The notes: generated by a model not told the origin, from the letters alone. Numbered from the stretch's first letter, positions 37,833 through 45,803 are shown. The stretch is 64,000 bases of DNA from Ruaniaceae bacterium KH17 (GCA_900199505.1 FZQV01000002.1:62001-126000), one strand, 5' to 3'. Program-made: numbers and translations.

Positions 37833-38352
37833 TGCGAATCCTCGTCGACACTGGGCGTCGATTGCGCTCGCACTGTTGGCGGGCGGTCTGCTCTTCGTCG
37901 GCCAGGGACTCCCTTTGGCAGTTGGGCAGGCGGTCGAACGCTGGAGTACAGACATTATTGAGCCGGGTACGTATCTCGATAAGACTGCGATGGAACGATG
38001 GATGTCACTCCCATTCTGGTCAGAGTTGGTATGGCAGTGGGGAGTCGTCGTCTTTGGTGCAGTCCTCTTTGCGGGCAGTCTCGGGATACTTCGTTTGCGA
38101 TGGCTGCATGTCGTCACCTTCGCATCGTTAGCTCTCGGTGGATACCTGATGCCAAGCATGATCAGTCAGGGGCTGTCTCCCGATAATGTCTACGACTTCG
38201 GTCAGGTGATCGAACGGGAAGTCATCTTCTCTCTGGCTTTCGGCTATGGCGTCGTCGCATGGGTCATCGCTGCAGGCTACATGCTCGTGGTGACGCGAGG
38301 TCACTCTACTGAGGGGGAGGGAGTCGCGACATGCGATGAAGATCAGGATTAG
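37810..38352 (+). CDS. Four-TM membrane protein of unknown function, partner of the secreted protein
   Basis: A 180-residue protein with four predicted membrane helices (SIALALLAGGLLFVGQGLPL; VWQWGVVVFGAVLFAGSLGI; LHVVTFASLALGGYLMPSMI; VIFSLAFGYGVVAWVIAAGY). The loop between helices 1 and 2 is outside and hydrophilic. GTG start inside the end of the secreted-protein gene. No family recognised. By layout it could secure, export or give immunity to the secreted product; this is inference. Its stop touches the DUF808 stop tail to tail. Confidence 0.7.
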   Translation: MVALAHTDANPRRHWASIALALLAGGLLFVGQGLPLAVGQAVERWSTDIIEPGTYLDKTAMERWMSLPFWSELVWQWGVVVFGAVLFAGSLGILRLRWLHVVTFASLALGGYLMPSMISQGLSPDNVYDFGQVIEREVIFSLAFGYGVVAWVIAAGYMLVVTRGHSTEGEGVATCDEDQD

Positions 38353-39419
38353 CGTGGCCGCTTCGGGATCAAGTGGATGATTCCGGTCACGATCGAGCCC
38401 ACGATGAAGCCGAGGATCGCCGAGAAGAACGTGTTCGTCAGCCACGCGAAGAAGCCGGGCCAGAACGGCATGAAGCCGGCGACGGCTTGCTCCATGTGGT
38501 GAACGACGTCGTGCGGCCAGGCCCAGCCCAGATCCGCGATGCCGTTGAGCAGGATGTGGCCACCCACCCACACCATGGCGATTGTGCCGACCACGGAAAG
38601 CACCGTCATCACCTTGGGCATCGCGCCAACGAGGAGTGCGCCGAAGCGCCGGGAGGCGCCATTCTCGCGCCCCGCAAGGGCAAGACCGATGTCGTCGAGC
38701 TTCACGATCAGCGCCACCACGCCGTAGACGAGCGCGGTGATCAGAAGGGCGACGACGATCAGCGCGCCGAGTCGAAGCCAGATCGACTCCGCTGAGACCT
38801 CGTTGAGCGCGATCACCATGATCTCGGCCGAGAGGATGAAATCGGTCCGGACGGCGCCGCCCACGAGCGTCTTCTCCTGATCCGGTCCTCGCTCGACAGC
38901 GGGGGGCGCCTCCGCATGATGCTTTCCGGTGACGAACTCCCAGATCTTCTCGGCGCCTTCAAAGCAGAGGTAGGTGCCACCGATCATGAGCAGCGGGGTG
39001 AGTGCCCACGGTGCGAAGACGCTGAGGAGCATGACCGCCGGCAGGATGAACACGAGCTTGTTGCGGAGCGAGCCCTTGGTGATCTTCCAGATGATGGGTA
39101 GCTCGCGCGCGGGGGTGATCCCTCCCACGTAGCGTGGGGTCACGGCGGCGTCGTCGATCACCACGCCCAACGCTTTCGTGCTTGCCCGCCCCGCTGCAGC
39201 ACCGACGTCGTCGATCGAGGCTGCGGCAAGCTTCGCGAGCGCCGCGATGTCGTCCAGAAGTGCCGCGAGTCCGCCTGCGATGATCGTGCCTTTCGCCGTG
39301 CCAGCGGAAGTGCTGTGCGAGATGAGTCTACGGCCTCGGCCCGCTCGAACGCCGTCGGCGTGGCGAACTGGTAGCTGTAGTGGCGTGCCAGCGGTCTGAG
39401 ACGCCAACACAACTACCAC
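38349..39419 (-). CDS. DUF808 (YedI-like) integral membrane protein
   Basis: The conserved region begins at AGGLAALLDDIAALAKLAAASIDD and runs ~310 residues, with VSGVxANRELP-like GGITPARELPIIWKITKGSLRNK, ALTPLLMIGGTYLCFEGAEKIWE and about six membrane segments, the pattern of YedI/DUF808. The first canonical start codons in frame (39419, 39410, 39407) lie in the palindromic repeat at 39369-39418 and add ~45 atypical residues. Homologues start where this frame has ATC (39284), 4 nt after GAAAGG, so either ATC is used or the upstream start has been taken over. The 3' end is duplicated at 36334-36564. Function unknown. Confidence 0.85.
   Translation of the reverse strand: MVVVLASQTAGTPLQLPVRHADGVRAGRGRRLISHSTSAGTAKGTIIAGGLAALLDDIAALAKLAAASIDDVGAAAGRASTKALGVVIDDAAVTPRYVGGITPARELPIIWKITKGSLRNKLVFILPAVMLLSVFAPWALTPLLMIGGTYLCFEGAEKIWEFVTGKHHAEAPPAVERGPDQEKTLVGGAVRTDFILSAEIMVIALNEVSAESIWLRLGALIVVALLITALVYGVVALIVKLDDIGLALAGRENGASRRFGALLVGAMPKVMTVLSVVGTIAMVWVGGHILLNGIADLGWAWPHDVVHHMEQAVAGFMPFWPGFFAWLTNTFFSAILGFIVGSIVTGIIHLIPKRPR
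39369..39418. repeat. Palindromic repeat family A, copy 3 (degenerate)
   Basis: TGGTAGCTGTAGTGGCGT (39369-39386) and ACGCCAACACAACTACCA (39401-39418) pair at 15 of 18 positions and keep the centre GCCAGCGGTCTGAG of the family. It supplies the only canonical start codons of the DUF808 frame. Confidence 0.75.
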
Positions 39420-39505
39420 AGTGGCCGACGGCGATCGGCCGGGGAGCGCGGTGAGGTCCGGGGGCGCGATACCCTAGGTAGCTGAGCCAAACCGAAGGGT
39501 AGCTA

Positions 39506-41050
39506 GTGTTCGCCTCACTCTCTGACCGCATTACCGCCAGCTTCAAGTCGCTGCGTGGCAAGGGACGCCTGAGCCCTGAGGACATCGCCGCGACGATCTC
39601 GGAGATCCGCCGCGCGTTGCTCGATGCCGATGTGGCCCTGCCTGCCGTTCGCGCCTTCACCGCGAAGGTGCGCGAGCGCGCTGAGGGCGCCGATCTTTCG
39701 CAGGCGCTGAACCCCGGCCAGCAGGTCATCAAGATCGTGCACGAGGAGCTCGTCGAAATCCTCGGTGGCGAGAGCCGCGATCTGAACTTCGCGAAGAACC
39801 CGCCCACCGTGATCATGCTCGCCGGTCTGCAGGGCGCCGGTAAGACCACGCTCGCCGGCAAGCTCGCCTACTGGTTGAAGGACCAGGGCCACACCCCGAT
39901 TCTGGTGGCTGCGGACCTGCAGCGCCCGAACGCCGTCACGCAGCTCCAGATCGTGGGGGAGCGCGCGGGAGTCCCCGTGTGGGCACCCGAGCCGGGTAAC
40001 GGCGTGGGTGATCCTGTGGTGGTTGCGCGTTCCGGTGTGGCCAATGCCCAGGCCAAGCAGCACGACGTCGTCATCGTTGACACCGCAGGCCGCCTCGGCG
40101 TGGACGCAGACATGATGGACCAGGCGATCCGGATCCGCGATGCCGTCCAGCCGGACGAGATCCTCTTCGTGCTCGACGCGATGATCGGTCAGGACGCCGT
40201 CAACACCTCGATCGCGTTCCGTGACGGCGTGGGCTTCACCGGCGTGGTGCTGACCAAGCTAGACGGCGACGCCCGCGGTGGCGCCGCCCTCTCCGTGCGC
40301 ACGGTCACCGGGCAGCCGGTGCTCTTCGCCTCCACGGGTGAGGGTCTGAAGGACTTCGAGCGCTTCCACGCCGATCGCATGGCCGGCCGCATCCTCGACA
40401 TGGGTGACATCCTCACCCTGATCGAGCAGGCCGAGCGCACCTTCGATCAGGAGGAGGCCGCGAAGGTCGCCGAGAAGGCGATGAGCGGCGAGCTCACGCT
40501 GGATGACTTTCTGAAGCAACTCCAGCAGATCAAGAAGATGGGCTCGATGAAGAAGATGCTCGGCATGCTACCGGGCATGGCCCAGGCGCGCGAGCAGCTC
40601 GAGAACTTCGACGAGCGCGAGGTGGACCGCGTAGAGGCGATCGTGCGCTCCATGACCCCTGCCGAGCGTGCGAACGTCAAGATCCTGAACGGGTCCCGCC
40701 GCTCCCGTATCGCCAAGGGTTCGGGTACCACGGTCACCGAGGTGAATCAGCTCGTGCAGCGATTCGAGCAGGCACAGGTCATGATGAAGCAGATGGGCGG
40801 CGGCGTTGCGGGCGGTGGCCTCGGCCGGATGCCCGGCATGGGCAAGAAGGCCAAGGGCCGCATGGCGCCGCAGCAGCCGCGAAAGAAGGGCAAGTCCGGC
40901 AATCCCGCGAAGCGCGCCCGCCAGGAGCAGGAGATGCAGCAGAAGGCCGCCGAGAAGCCGCAGGGCAGCGTCTTCGGTGTGAATCAGATTCCCGAGGACT
41001 TCGACCCCTCCACCTTTGACGCATCCGAGTTGAGCAAGTACCTGAAATAA
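39506..41050 (+). CDS. ffh: Signal recognition particle protein Ffh
   Basis: A 514-residue SRP54. The N domain starts MFASLSDRITASFKSLRGKG; the G domain has LAGLQGAGKTT (~105-115), DLQRPNAVTQL, DTAGRLGVD, TKLDGDARGG and STGEGLKDFE. The methionine-rich M domain follows (KKMGSMKKMLGMLPGM, GSRRSRIAKGSGT, QMGGGVAGGGLGRMPGMG), which binds SRP RNA and signal peptides. GTG start. It works with FtsY at 29.2 kb. The stop shares a base with the next ATG. Confidence 0.97.
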   Translation: MFASLSDRITASFKSLRGKGRLSPEDIAATISEIRRALLDADVALPAVRAFTAKVRERAEGADLSQALNPGQQVIKIVHEELVEILGGESRDLNFAKNPPTVIMLAGLQGAGKTTLAGKLAYWLKDQGHTPILVAADLQRPNAVTQLQIVGERAGVPVWAPEPGNGVGDPVVVARSGVANAQAKQHDVVIVDTAGRLGVDADMMDQAIRIRDAVQPDEILFVLDAMIGQDAVNTSIAFRDGVGFTGVVLTKLDGDARGGAALSVRTVTGQPVLFASTGEGLKDFERFHADRMAGRILDMGDILTLIEQAERTFDQEEAAKVAEKAMSGELTLDDFLKQLQQIKKMGSMKKMLGMLPGMAQAREQLENFDEREVDRVEAIVRSMTPAERANVKILNGSRRSRIAKGSGTTVTEVNQLVQRFEQAQVMMKQMGGGVAGGGLGRMPGMGKKAKGRMAPQQPRKKGKSGNPAKRARQEQEMQQKAAEKPQGSVFGVNQIPEDFDPSTFDASELSKYLK

Positions 41051-42312
41051 TGTTGCACCTCACCGGTCCCGTACTCGCCGATGACGGCGCCGGGTGTTGG
41101 CGCGCGCTACCCGAGGCGTGGGTGTTCGAAGGGAAGATTCTTTATTCCGAGCCCGACGGCGTCGGGCAGGGCTGGCAGGAGATCTCCGGCTGGGCGATCC
41201 CTGGGCTGGCCGATGTACACGCGCATATCGGGCTGGGTGCCGACGGCGAGGTCGACCGCGAGACCGCCGAACAGCAGGCGCTCGCGGAGGCGCGCAAGGG
41301 CGTGCTTCTCATCCGCGATGCCGGCTCGCCGCAGGACACGCGCTGGGTCCAGGGCCGCGACGATCTGCCGCGGCTGATCCGTGCGGGCCGGCACGTGGCG
41401 CGGCCCAAGCGATACACCCGCAACTTCGCGCGGGAGCTGGAGGACGTCAGCGATCTGCCCGAGGCGCTCGCCGAGGAGGCGCGCTCCGGCGACGGTTGGG
41501 TGAAGCTCGTGGCCGACTGGATCGATCGAGACACCGGTGTGCTCGGGCCGCTCTGGCCGGATGAGGTGCTGGTCGATGCGTTTGCGGCGGTGCACGAGAG
41601 CGGCGCGCGGGTCACGGCGCATTCCTTCTGCCGTGAGGCGATTGATGGATTGCTTGAGGCGGGAATCGACTGTATCGAGCACGGCACCGGTATGGACTCG
41701 GATCACATTTCCGAGGCGGCTCGGCGGGGGATCGCTGTGACGCCCACGATGATTCAGATCGACCGGTTCGAGGAGTTCGCCCAGCGCGGCGACGCCCGCT
41801 TTCCTGAGTACGCCGCGCAGATGCGTGCGATGTACGTGCGGCGTGAGGAGCAGTTCGCCGCATTCGTGGATGCCGGGCTCACGATCCTGCCCGGTTCCGA
41901 CGCCGGGGGAGAGTTACCGCACGGCCTCGTACCCAAGGAGCTCGCGCGCTGGGTGTCGATCGGGATGCCCGCCGCCGAGGCGCTCCACCGCGGCGCGGCC
42001 CGCGCCCGCCAGTACCTTGCGACCCCTCGTCATCCTGAGCTCGACGAGGGTCTCTCGCTTCTACGTCATCTTGCGCGTAGCGAAGCGGAGTCGCAGGATC
42101 CAGGAGCGTACGTTGGATCCGCCTCAGTGCCTGGATTCTGCGATTCCGGGCTTCGCCCTCCACGCAGAATGACGAGTGACGACGAGATCGGGTGGCTGAG
42201 GGACGGCGACTCCGCCGATCTCGCCCTGTACCCCAGCGATCCGCGAGAGGACATTTCCGTGCTGGAGACGCCGTCGGCCGTGATCCTCAGGGGAGCGGTA
42301 ATCGGAGGCTGA
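41050..42312 (+). CDS. Amidohydrolase-family metal-dependent hydrolase with an embedded repeat
   Basis: A 420-residue protein of the imidazolonepropionase/prolidase-like amidohydrolase group: IPGLADVHAHIG (metal-binding HxH), GVLLIRDAGSP, VKLVADW (Lys for metal bridging), VTAHSF (His), DCIEHGTGMD (His), LPGSDAGGELPHGLVP (Asp). A segment of about 50 residues, residues ~327-376, is encoded by a structured DNA repeat (42026-42176) and is not family sequence, but the frame stays open and the last strand (DSADLALYPSDPREDISVL) follows. Coupled to ffh by TAATG. Substrate unknown. Confidence 0.85.
   Translation: MLHLTGPVLADDGAGCWRALPEAWVFEGKILYSEPDGVGQGWQEISGWAIPGLADVHAHIGLGADGEVDRETAEQQALAEARKGVLLIRDAGSPQDTRWVQGRDDLPRLIRAGRHVARPKRYTRNFARELEDVSDLPEALAEEARSGDGWVKLVADWIDRDTGVLGPLWPDEVLVDAFAAVHESGARVTAHSFCREAIDGLLEAGIDCIEHGTGMDSDHISEAARRGIAVTPTMIQIDRFEEFAQRGDARFPEYAAQMRAMYVRREEQFAAFVDAGLTILPGSDAGGELPHGLVPKELARWVSIGMPAAEALHRGAARARQYLATPRHPELDEGLSLLRHLARSEAESQDPGAYVGSASVPGFCDSGLRPPRRMTSDDEIGWLRDGDSADLALYPSDPREDISVLETPSAVILRGAVIGG
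42026..42176. repeat. Structured REP-like repeat inside the amidohydrolase reading frame
   Basis: Outer arms CTCGTCATCCTG (42026-42037) and CAGAATGACGAG (42165-42176) pair at 11 of 12 positions. Inner arms CGCAGGATCCAGG (42092-42104) and CCTGGATTCTGCG (42130-42142) pair at 12 of 13. The GTCATCCTGAGC start and the GCGTAGCGAAGCGGAG core resemble widely dispersed bacterial palindromic repeats. It keeps the frame open. Confidence 0.75.
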
Positions 42313-42355
42313 GCGGCCGGCAGCGAGACGAGACGTGGCGCGCCGAACGTCTGCG

Positions 42356-42404
42356 TGATCTTGGCGTCAGGTGAACGCTATGCGTTCATGGAGTGCCGAG
42401 ATCA
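42356..42404. repeat. Palindromic repeat family C, copy 3 (diverged)
   Basis: TGATCTTGGCG and GTGCCGAGATCA with an inner GTGAACGCTATGCGTTCA follow the architecture and 49-bp length of the copies at 33874 and 34168, with several changes. It lies 43 bp after the amidohydrolase stop. Bases 42405-42628 hold no gene I can support. Confidence 0.65.
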
Positions 42405-42628
42405 GGGTGAACCCTCTGTGCTCGACCACTCATTAGGTGTCTGTGCCGTCCCCAGCCGTAGCCGCACACCAGCGAAGGGTGCGTGAAGCCGTGGCTGACA
42501 TCGCTGAACTCGTCCCCAGCTTTTCGTCGCAACCCAGCGAGAAGGTGAGAGCTTCGCGGGGGCGACCAGGTTTCGTCACTTCGACTCCCTGCGGTCGCTC
42601 AGCACGAGCAACCCACGAGAATCCAGAC

Positions 42629-42674
42629 TTGACAGCCTCGTTGCATCTGTGGTTCATTAGTGGAGTAACGAACC
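42629..42674 (+). promoter_or_regulatory. Promoter and 24-bp palindromic operator of the GntR-ABC operon
   Basis: TTGACA (42629-42634) is a consensus -35, and TTCATT 18 nt later may be the -10. GGTTCATTA (42651-42659) and TAACGAACC (42666-42674) pair at 8 of 9 positions, so the operator overlaps the -10. YtrA-type GntR proteins bind such sites in front of their own operon. Confidence 0.7.
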
Positions 42675-42690
42675 ATCTAAGGAGGCAAGA

Positions 42691-43047
42691 ATGGCATTCG
42701 ACGATTCGACGCCCATCTATCTCCAGATTGCTGAGCAGATTCGCACAGCGATTCTCAACGGCACACTGAAAGAAGGTGACCAAGTCATGTCCACCACCCA
42801 GTACGCCACCACGTACCGGATCAACCCGGCCACGGCCGCGAAAGGCCTGAATCTCCTCGTGGACGAGCGCCTCATCGAGAAGCGCCGCGGCCTCGGGATG
42901 TTCGTGAACGAAGGGGCGCGTGAGCGGCTCGGGAGCCAGCGCCGCGCCACCTTCTTTGACGAGGTCCTCGCGCCCGTCATCGCCGATGCCCACGCACTCG
43001 GATTCACCACCCAGCAGATCATCACTCACATTGAGGAGGCCTCATGA
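42691..43047 (+). CDS. GntR-family regulator, YtrA subfamily
   Basis: A 118-residue protein, the short YtrA type: winged helix at residues ~8-75 (TPIYLQIAEQIRTAILNGTL, TTYRINPATAAKGLNLLVDERLI, RRGLGMFV) and a short helical dimerisation tail (EVLAPVIADAHALGFTTQQI). RBS AAGGAGG lies 5 nt before ATG 42691. These regulators repress adjacent ABC transporter genes, here overlapping by 4 bp, and often respond to cell-wall antibiotics. The operator is just upstream. Confidence 0.92.
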   Translation: MAFDDSTPIYLQIAEQIRTAILNGTLKEGDQVMSTTQYATTYRINPATAAKGLNLLVDERLIEKRRGLGMFVNEGARERLGSQRRATFFDEVLAPVIADAHALGFTTQQIITHIEEAS

Positions 43048-43799
43048 CTCCCGCAGCAATCTCCATCCGCGACCTCAGTCACCGATTCGGCTCGAAACTC
43101 GCGGTTTTCGGTGGGCCTACCCAGGCGCTCGACGGTGTCACACTCGATATTCGCCCCGGCACCATTACCGGCCTGATCGGGCGTAACGGCGCCGGAAAGA
43201 CCACGCTGGCCAGCCTCATCGCCGGTTTCCGAAAGGTCCAGCAGGGTTCGGTCTTGGTCGACGGCGTCGGCCCCTGGGAGTGTTCATCCGTCACGGAGCG
43301 GATCTGCTTCATGAGGGACACGGGCGGCATCTCCGAAGACGAGAAGACCAAGTACTCCGTGGATCTCGTCGAGCGGCTTCGGCCGAACTTCGATCGCGTC
43401 TACTTCGACCAACTCATGGACATGTTTGGCGTTCCCATGAAGGGCAAGCCGCAGGCGCTCTCGCGGGGCCAGCGCTCGTCGCTGGCGGCCTCGATTGCCC
43501 TCGCGAGCCGCTGCGATCTCACAATCATCGACGAGATCCACCTCGGCATGGACGCGGTGGCGCGGCGCAACTTCTATGACGCGCTGATGACCGATTACAT
43601 CGCCAATCCACGGACGTTCGTGATCTCCAGCCACCTCCTCGATGAGATCGAGGATCAGTTGGAGGACGTGATCATCCTGCACGAGGGCCGCGTTGTCGAG
43701 TCCGGTTCGGCCGACGACGTGCGCGCCCGCCACTCCTCTCCTGACGGCGTGGCCTCACTGACCGACATCCTCGTCAACATCTCTGGAGGTGCCCAATGA
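43044..43799 (+). CDS. ABC transporter ATP-binding protein
   Basis: A 251-residue ATPase with Walker A GRNGAGKTTL (~47-56), signature ALSRGQRSSLAASIALASRC and Walker B LTIIDEIHLGMDAVARR, followed by the switch His in VISSHLLDEIED. The Walker B acidic pair is DE but the usual EPxxGLD is EIHLGMD. Together with the membrane protein that follows it forms an exporter of the YtrB/CcmA-like kind under the GntR regulator. Confidence 0.92.
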   Translation: MTPAAISIRDLSHRFGSKLAVFGGPTQALDGVTLDIRPGTITGLIGRNGAGKTTLASLIAGFRKVQQGSVLVDGVGPWECSSVTERICFMRDTGGISEDEKTKYSVDLVERLRPNFDRVYFDQLMDMFGVPMKGKPQALSRGQRSSLAASIALASRCDLTIIDEIHLGMDAVARRNFYDALMTDYIANPRTFVISSHLLDEIEDQLEDVIILHEGRVVESGSADDVRARHSSPDGVASLTDILVNISGGAQ

Positions 43800-44464
43800 C
43801 TACTCCCACACCCCGCACGCAGCAATCGGTCGCAATCGGCCGCTACCTGACAACGAGTTACGTCTGGGTCCTGATCTGGGCGATCGGTATCCTCGCGGTC
43901 GCATACATCGGGTTCTCGGTTCTCAAGGTGACCTTTAGTTTCAACGATCTCAGTGGCACGTGGTTCATCGGGCCGCCCAGTGCGGTCGCCATCGTCGTTG
44001 CCTTCGTGGTGGCGATCATCAACTCCGGCTACTCGCGGGTCATGATCGGGCAGGGCGCCACACGCCGGAACATCGCAATCGGTAACCTTCTGGCCGCCGG
44101 CGTTGCGTGGATCCTGGTGATTCTGTTCCGGTTGGGTGAGGCGGCATTCGAGAGGTTCGTGCCCTCATACGAGAGCATCGAGACGCAGCTCGAGTTCGCA
44201 CCCGGCGTTCCCGGCTACATCAGCCTGGCCGGCTTCGTTGCGCTCGTGCTGGTATTCGGTGCGCTGATCACGGCAACTTTCCAGCGCTGGCACTGGATCG
44301 TGGGTGTCCTCGGGCTCATCATCATCGTGCTCGTTCTGCCCGTAATCGTGGTGGCAACACCGGTACTTCAGACCGCTGTGCTGTGGCCCGGAACGCCGTG
44401 GATCGCCGCAGTGCTTACCGCCGCACTCTTCTACTGGGTGCTGCGAGGCGTCGAAGTCGACTAG
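43796..44464 (+). CDS. ABC transporter membrane subunit (putative permease)
   Basis: A 222-residue hydrophobic protein with six predicted membrane segments (VLIWAIGILAVAYIGFSVL; PPSAVAIVVAFVVAIINSGY; NLLAAGVAWILVILFRLG; ISLAGFVALVLVFGALI; WIVGVLGLIIIVLVLPVIVV; TPWIAAVLTAALFYWVL). It overlaps the ATPase gene by 4 bp and ends the three-gene module. Substrate unknown; bacitracin-like or other envelope-active compounds are possible by analogy with YtrA modules. Confidence 0.8.
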   Translation: MTTPTPRTQQSVAIGRYLTTSYVWVLIWAIGILAVAYIGFSVLKVTFSFNDLSGTWFIGPPSAVAIVVAFVVAIINSGYSRVMIGQGATRRNIAIGNLLAAGVAWILVILFRLGEAAFERFVPSYESIETQLEFAPGVPGYISLAGFVALVLVFGALITATFQRWHWIVGVLGLIIIVLVLPVIVVATPVLQTAVLWPGTPWIAAVLTAALFYWVLRGVEVD

Positions 44465-44483
44465 CGCTTCGCGGCGTGAGCAG

Positions 44484-44526
44484 TCACGGAGTCGAAACAT
44501 GTCGCACGGCGGTTTCGACTCCGTCA
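44484..44526. terminator. Inverted repeat after the ABC module
   Basis: TCACGGAGTCGAAAC (44484-44498) and GTTTCGACTCCGTCA (44512-44526) pair at 14 of 15 positions. It may stop transcription of the ABC module before rpsP, though the sequence is also a common REP-type palindrome (GAGTCGAAAC). Confidence 0.55.
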
Positions 44527-44714
44527 CTCTGTGACTTCGCTCAACCAACGCGTGTGGGGTTTCGCGCTCGGGCCAGTTCTCTGGCAGAATCGGTAGGCGT
44601 ACTCGGCCTTTCGGGAGCCTCTCACCCCGCTTGGCTCAGTCACGAGTCGCAACGCAACCCGGGTCCCCACCGGTGCGCCGCGTGACCACACCAACTCAAG
44701 GAGAAACCACACAA

Positions 44715-45182
44715 GTGGCAGTCAAGATTCGACTCAAGCGAATTGGCAAGATTCGCGCCCCGTTCTACCGCGTTGTCGTGATGGATTCGCGCCAGAAGCG
44801 CGATGGCCGTGCGATCGAAGAGATCGGTAAGTACCACCCCACCGAGGAGCCCTCGTTCATCGAGATCAACTCGGACCGCGCCCAGTACTGGCTCGGCGTT
44901 GGCGCACAGCCGTCCGAGCAGGTCCTCGCCCTGCTGAAGATCACGGGCGACTGGCAGAAGTACAAGGGCATCGAGGGCCAGGAGGGCACCCTCCGCACCA
45001 AGGCCGCCCCCGTGGCTGCCGAGGAGGCCATCAAGGAGGCCGACGCCGCCGCCGAGAAGGCGAAGGCAAAGGCATCTGAGGCCAAGGCTGCCGCTGCGGA
45101 AGCCGCTGCCGAAGAGGCGCCGGCCGACGACGCTGCCGCCGACGAGGCACCGGCCGAAGAGGCTGCTGCCGAGGAGGCCTGA
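44715..45182 (+). CDS. rpsP: 30S ribosomal protein bS16 with an acidic alanine-rich tail
   Basis: From GTG 44715 (AAGGAG upstream) 155 residues. Residues 1-85 are bS16 ([61 protein letters not shown]). The last ~60 residues are almost only Ala, Glu, Lys and Asp repeats, longer than the standard ~80-90-residue protein. A promoter with CAGAAT at 44585 leaves a ~120-nt leader. Coupled to khpA by TGATG. Confidence 0.95.
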   Translation: MAVKIRLKRIGKIRAPFYRVVVMDSRQKRDGRAIEEIGKYHPTEEPSFIEINSDRAQYWLGVGAQPSEQVLALLKITGDWQKYKGIEGQEGTLRTKAAPVAAEEAIKEADAAAEKAKAKASEAKAAAAEAAAEEAPADDAAADEAPAEEAAAEEA

Positions 45183-45421
45183 TGCTCGCGGACGCCCTTG
45201 AGCACCTCGTGCGCGGCATCGTGGATCACCCGGACGACGTCCAGGTGAGTTCGAAGTCGATGCGCGGTGGTGGCGAGATGTTGGAGGTCCGGGTTCACCC
45301 CGAGGACCTCGGCCGAGTGATCGGCCGCTCCGGGCGTACCGCGAAGGCGCTACGCACGATCATCTCGTCACTCGCGACAGGGCGCGTGCGGATCGACGTG
45401 GTTGACACGGACGGCCGCTAA
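45182..45421 (+). CDS. khpA: KH-domain RNA-binding protein KhpA
   Basis: A 79-residue type II KH protein with LEVRVHPEDLGRVIGRSGRTAKALRTII, where GRSG is the GxxG RNA-binding loop. It is a small RNA chaperone, known in other bacteria to pair with KhpB. In actinobacteria it regularly lies between rpsP and rimM. A strong terminator follows 12 bp later. Confidence 0.95.
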   Translation: MLADALEHLVRGIVDHPDDVQVSSKSMRGGGEMLEVRVHPEDLGRVIGRSGRTAKALRTIISSLATGRVRIDVVDTDGR

Positions 45422-45433
45422 GCAAAGCACCAA

Positions 45434-45463
45434 CGAAGAGGGCCCCGGTTGGGGCCCTCTTCG
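45434..45463 (+). terminator. Rho-independent-type hairpin after rpsP-khpA
   Basis: CGAAGAGGGCCCC and its complement GGGGCCCTCTTCG form a perfect 13-bp stem with a GGTT loop. The T-run is short, as usual in high-GC actinobacteria. Confidence 0.88.
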
Positions 45464-45790
45464 CGTTACCGGGCGCCCGTTCGTTCACTCGGGCACATTA
45501 AAGGGCATCTGGGCGTTCGATCTGGCCCAGTCACCGGTTAACGGGAGCCGGGCCGTTCGATTCTTGGACATTCGGACTCCTGATAACCAGCAACCCCTGG
45601 CTGGATCGAACGTATCGATGCCCGACAATCGATTCCGCCTATCTCTGGCCGTAGACAGTGCGCGCAAGCCAGGGGCAACAATCCCACACCTCACGGCTCC
45701 GCCAATATCCCCAGCAGATCCTGACGCACGAGCGGACCCCATGACGACTCCGCGCCACGCGCTTCGCGCAAGCAACGGTGAATGAGGCGC
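45464..45790. other. Structured intergenic region before rimM
   Basis: No gene is supported, although an open frame spans it. A long imperfect inverted repeat pairs 45503-45525 with 45601-45623 (17 of 23 positions, ending GTTCGATC), and a GTTCGAT motif recurs at 45555. This may be a repeat remnant. Confidence 0.45.
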
Positions 45791-45796
45791 GATACT
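45791..45796 (+). promoter_or_regulatory. -10 element for a leaderless rimM-trmD transcript
   Basis: GATACT ends 7 nt before ATG 45804 (spacer AGTAGCT). Confidence 0.5.
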
Positions 45797-45803
45797 AGTA
45801 GCT

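Noticed and set aside
36334-38579. Insertion sequence or prophage at the DUF808 repeats
   Set aside because: No transposase, integrase, terminal inverted repeats or phage genes lie between the 219-bp repeats, so homologous exchange is favoured.
45402-45785. Open frame of ~127 codons between khpA and rimM
   Set aside because: It starts within khpA, crosses the terminator stem and has no recognisable domain or ribosome site.
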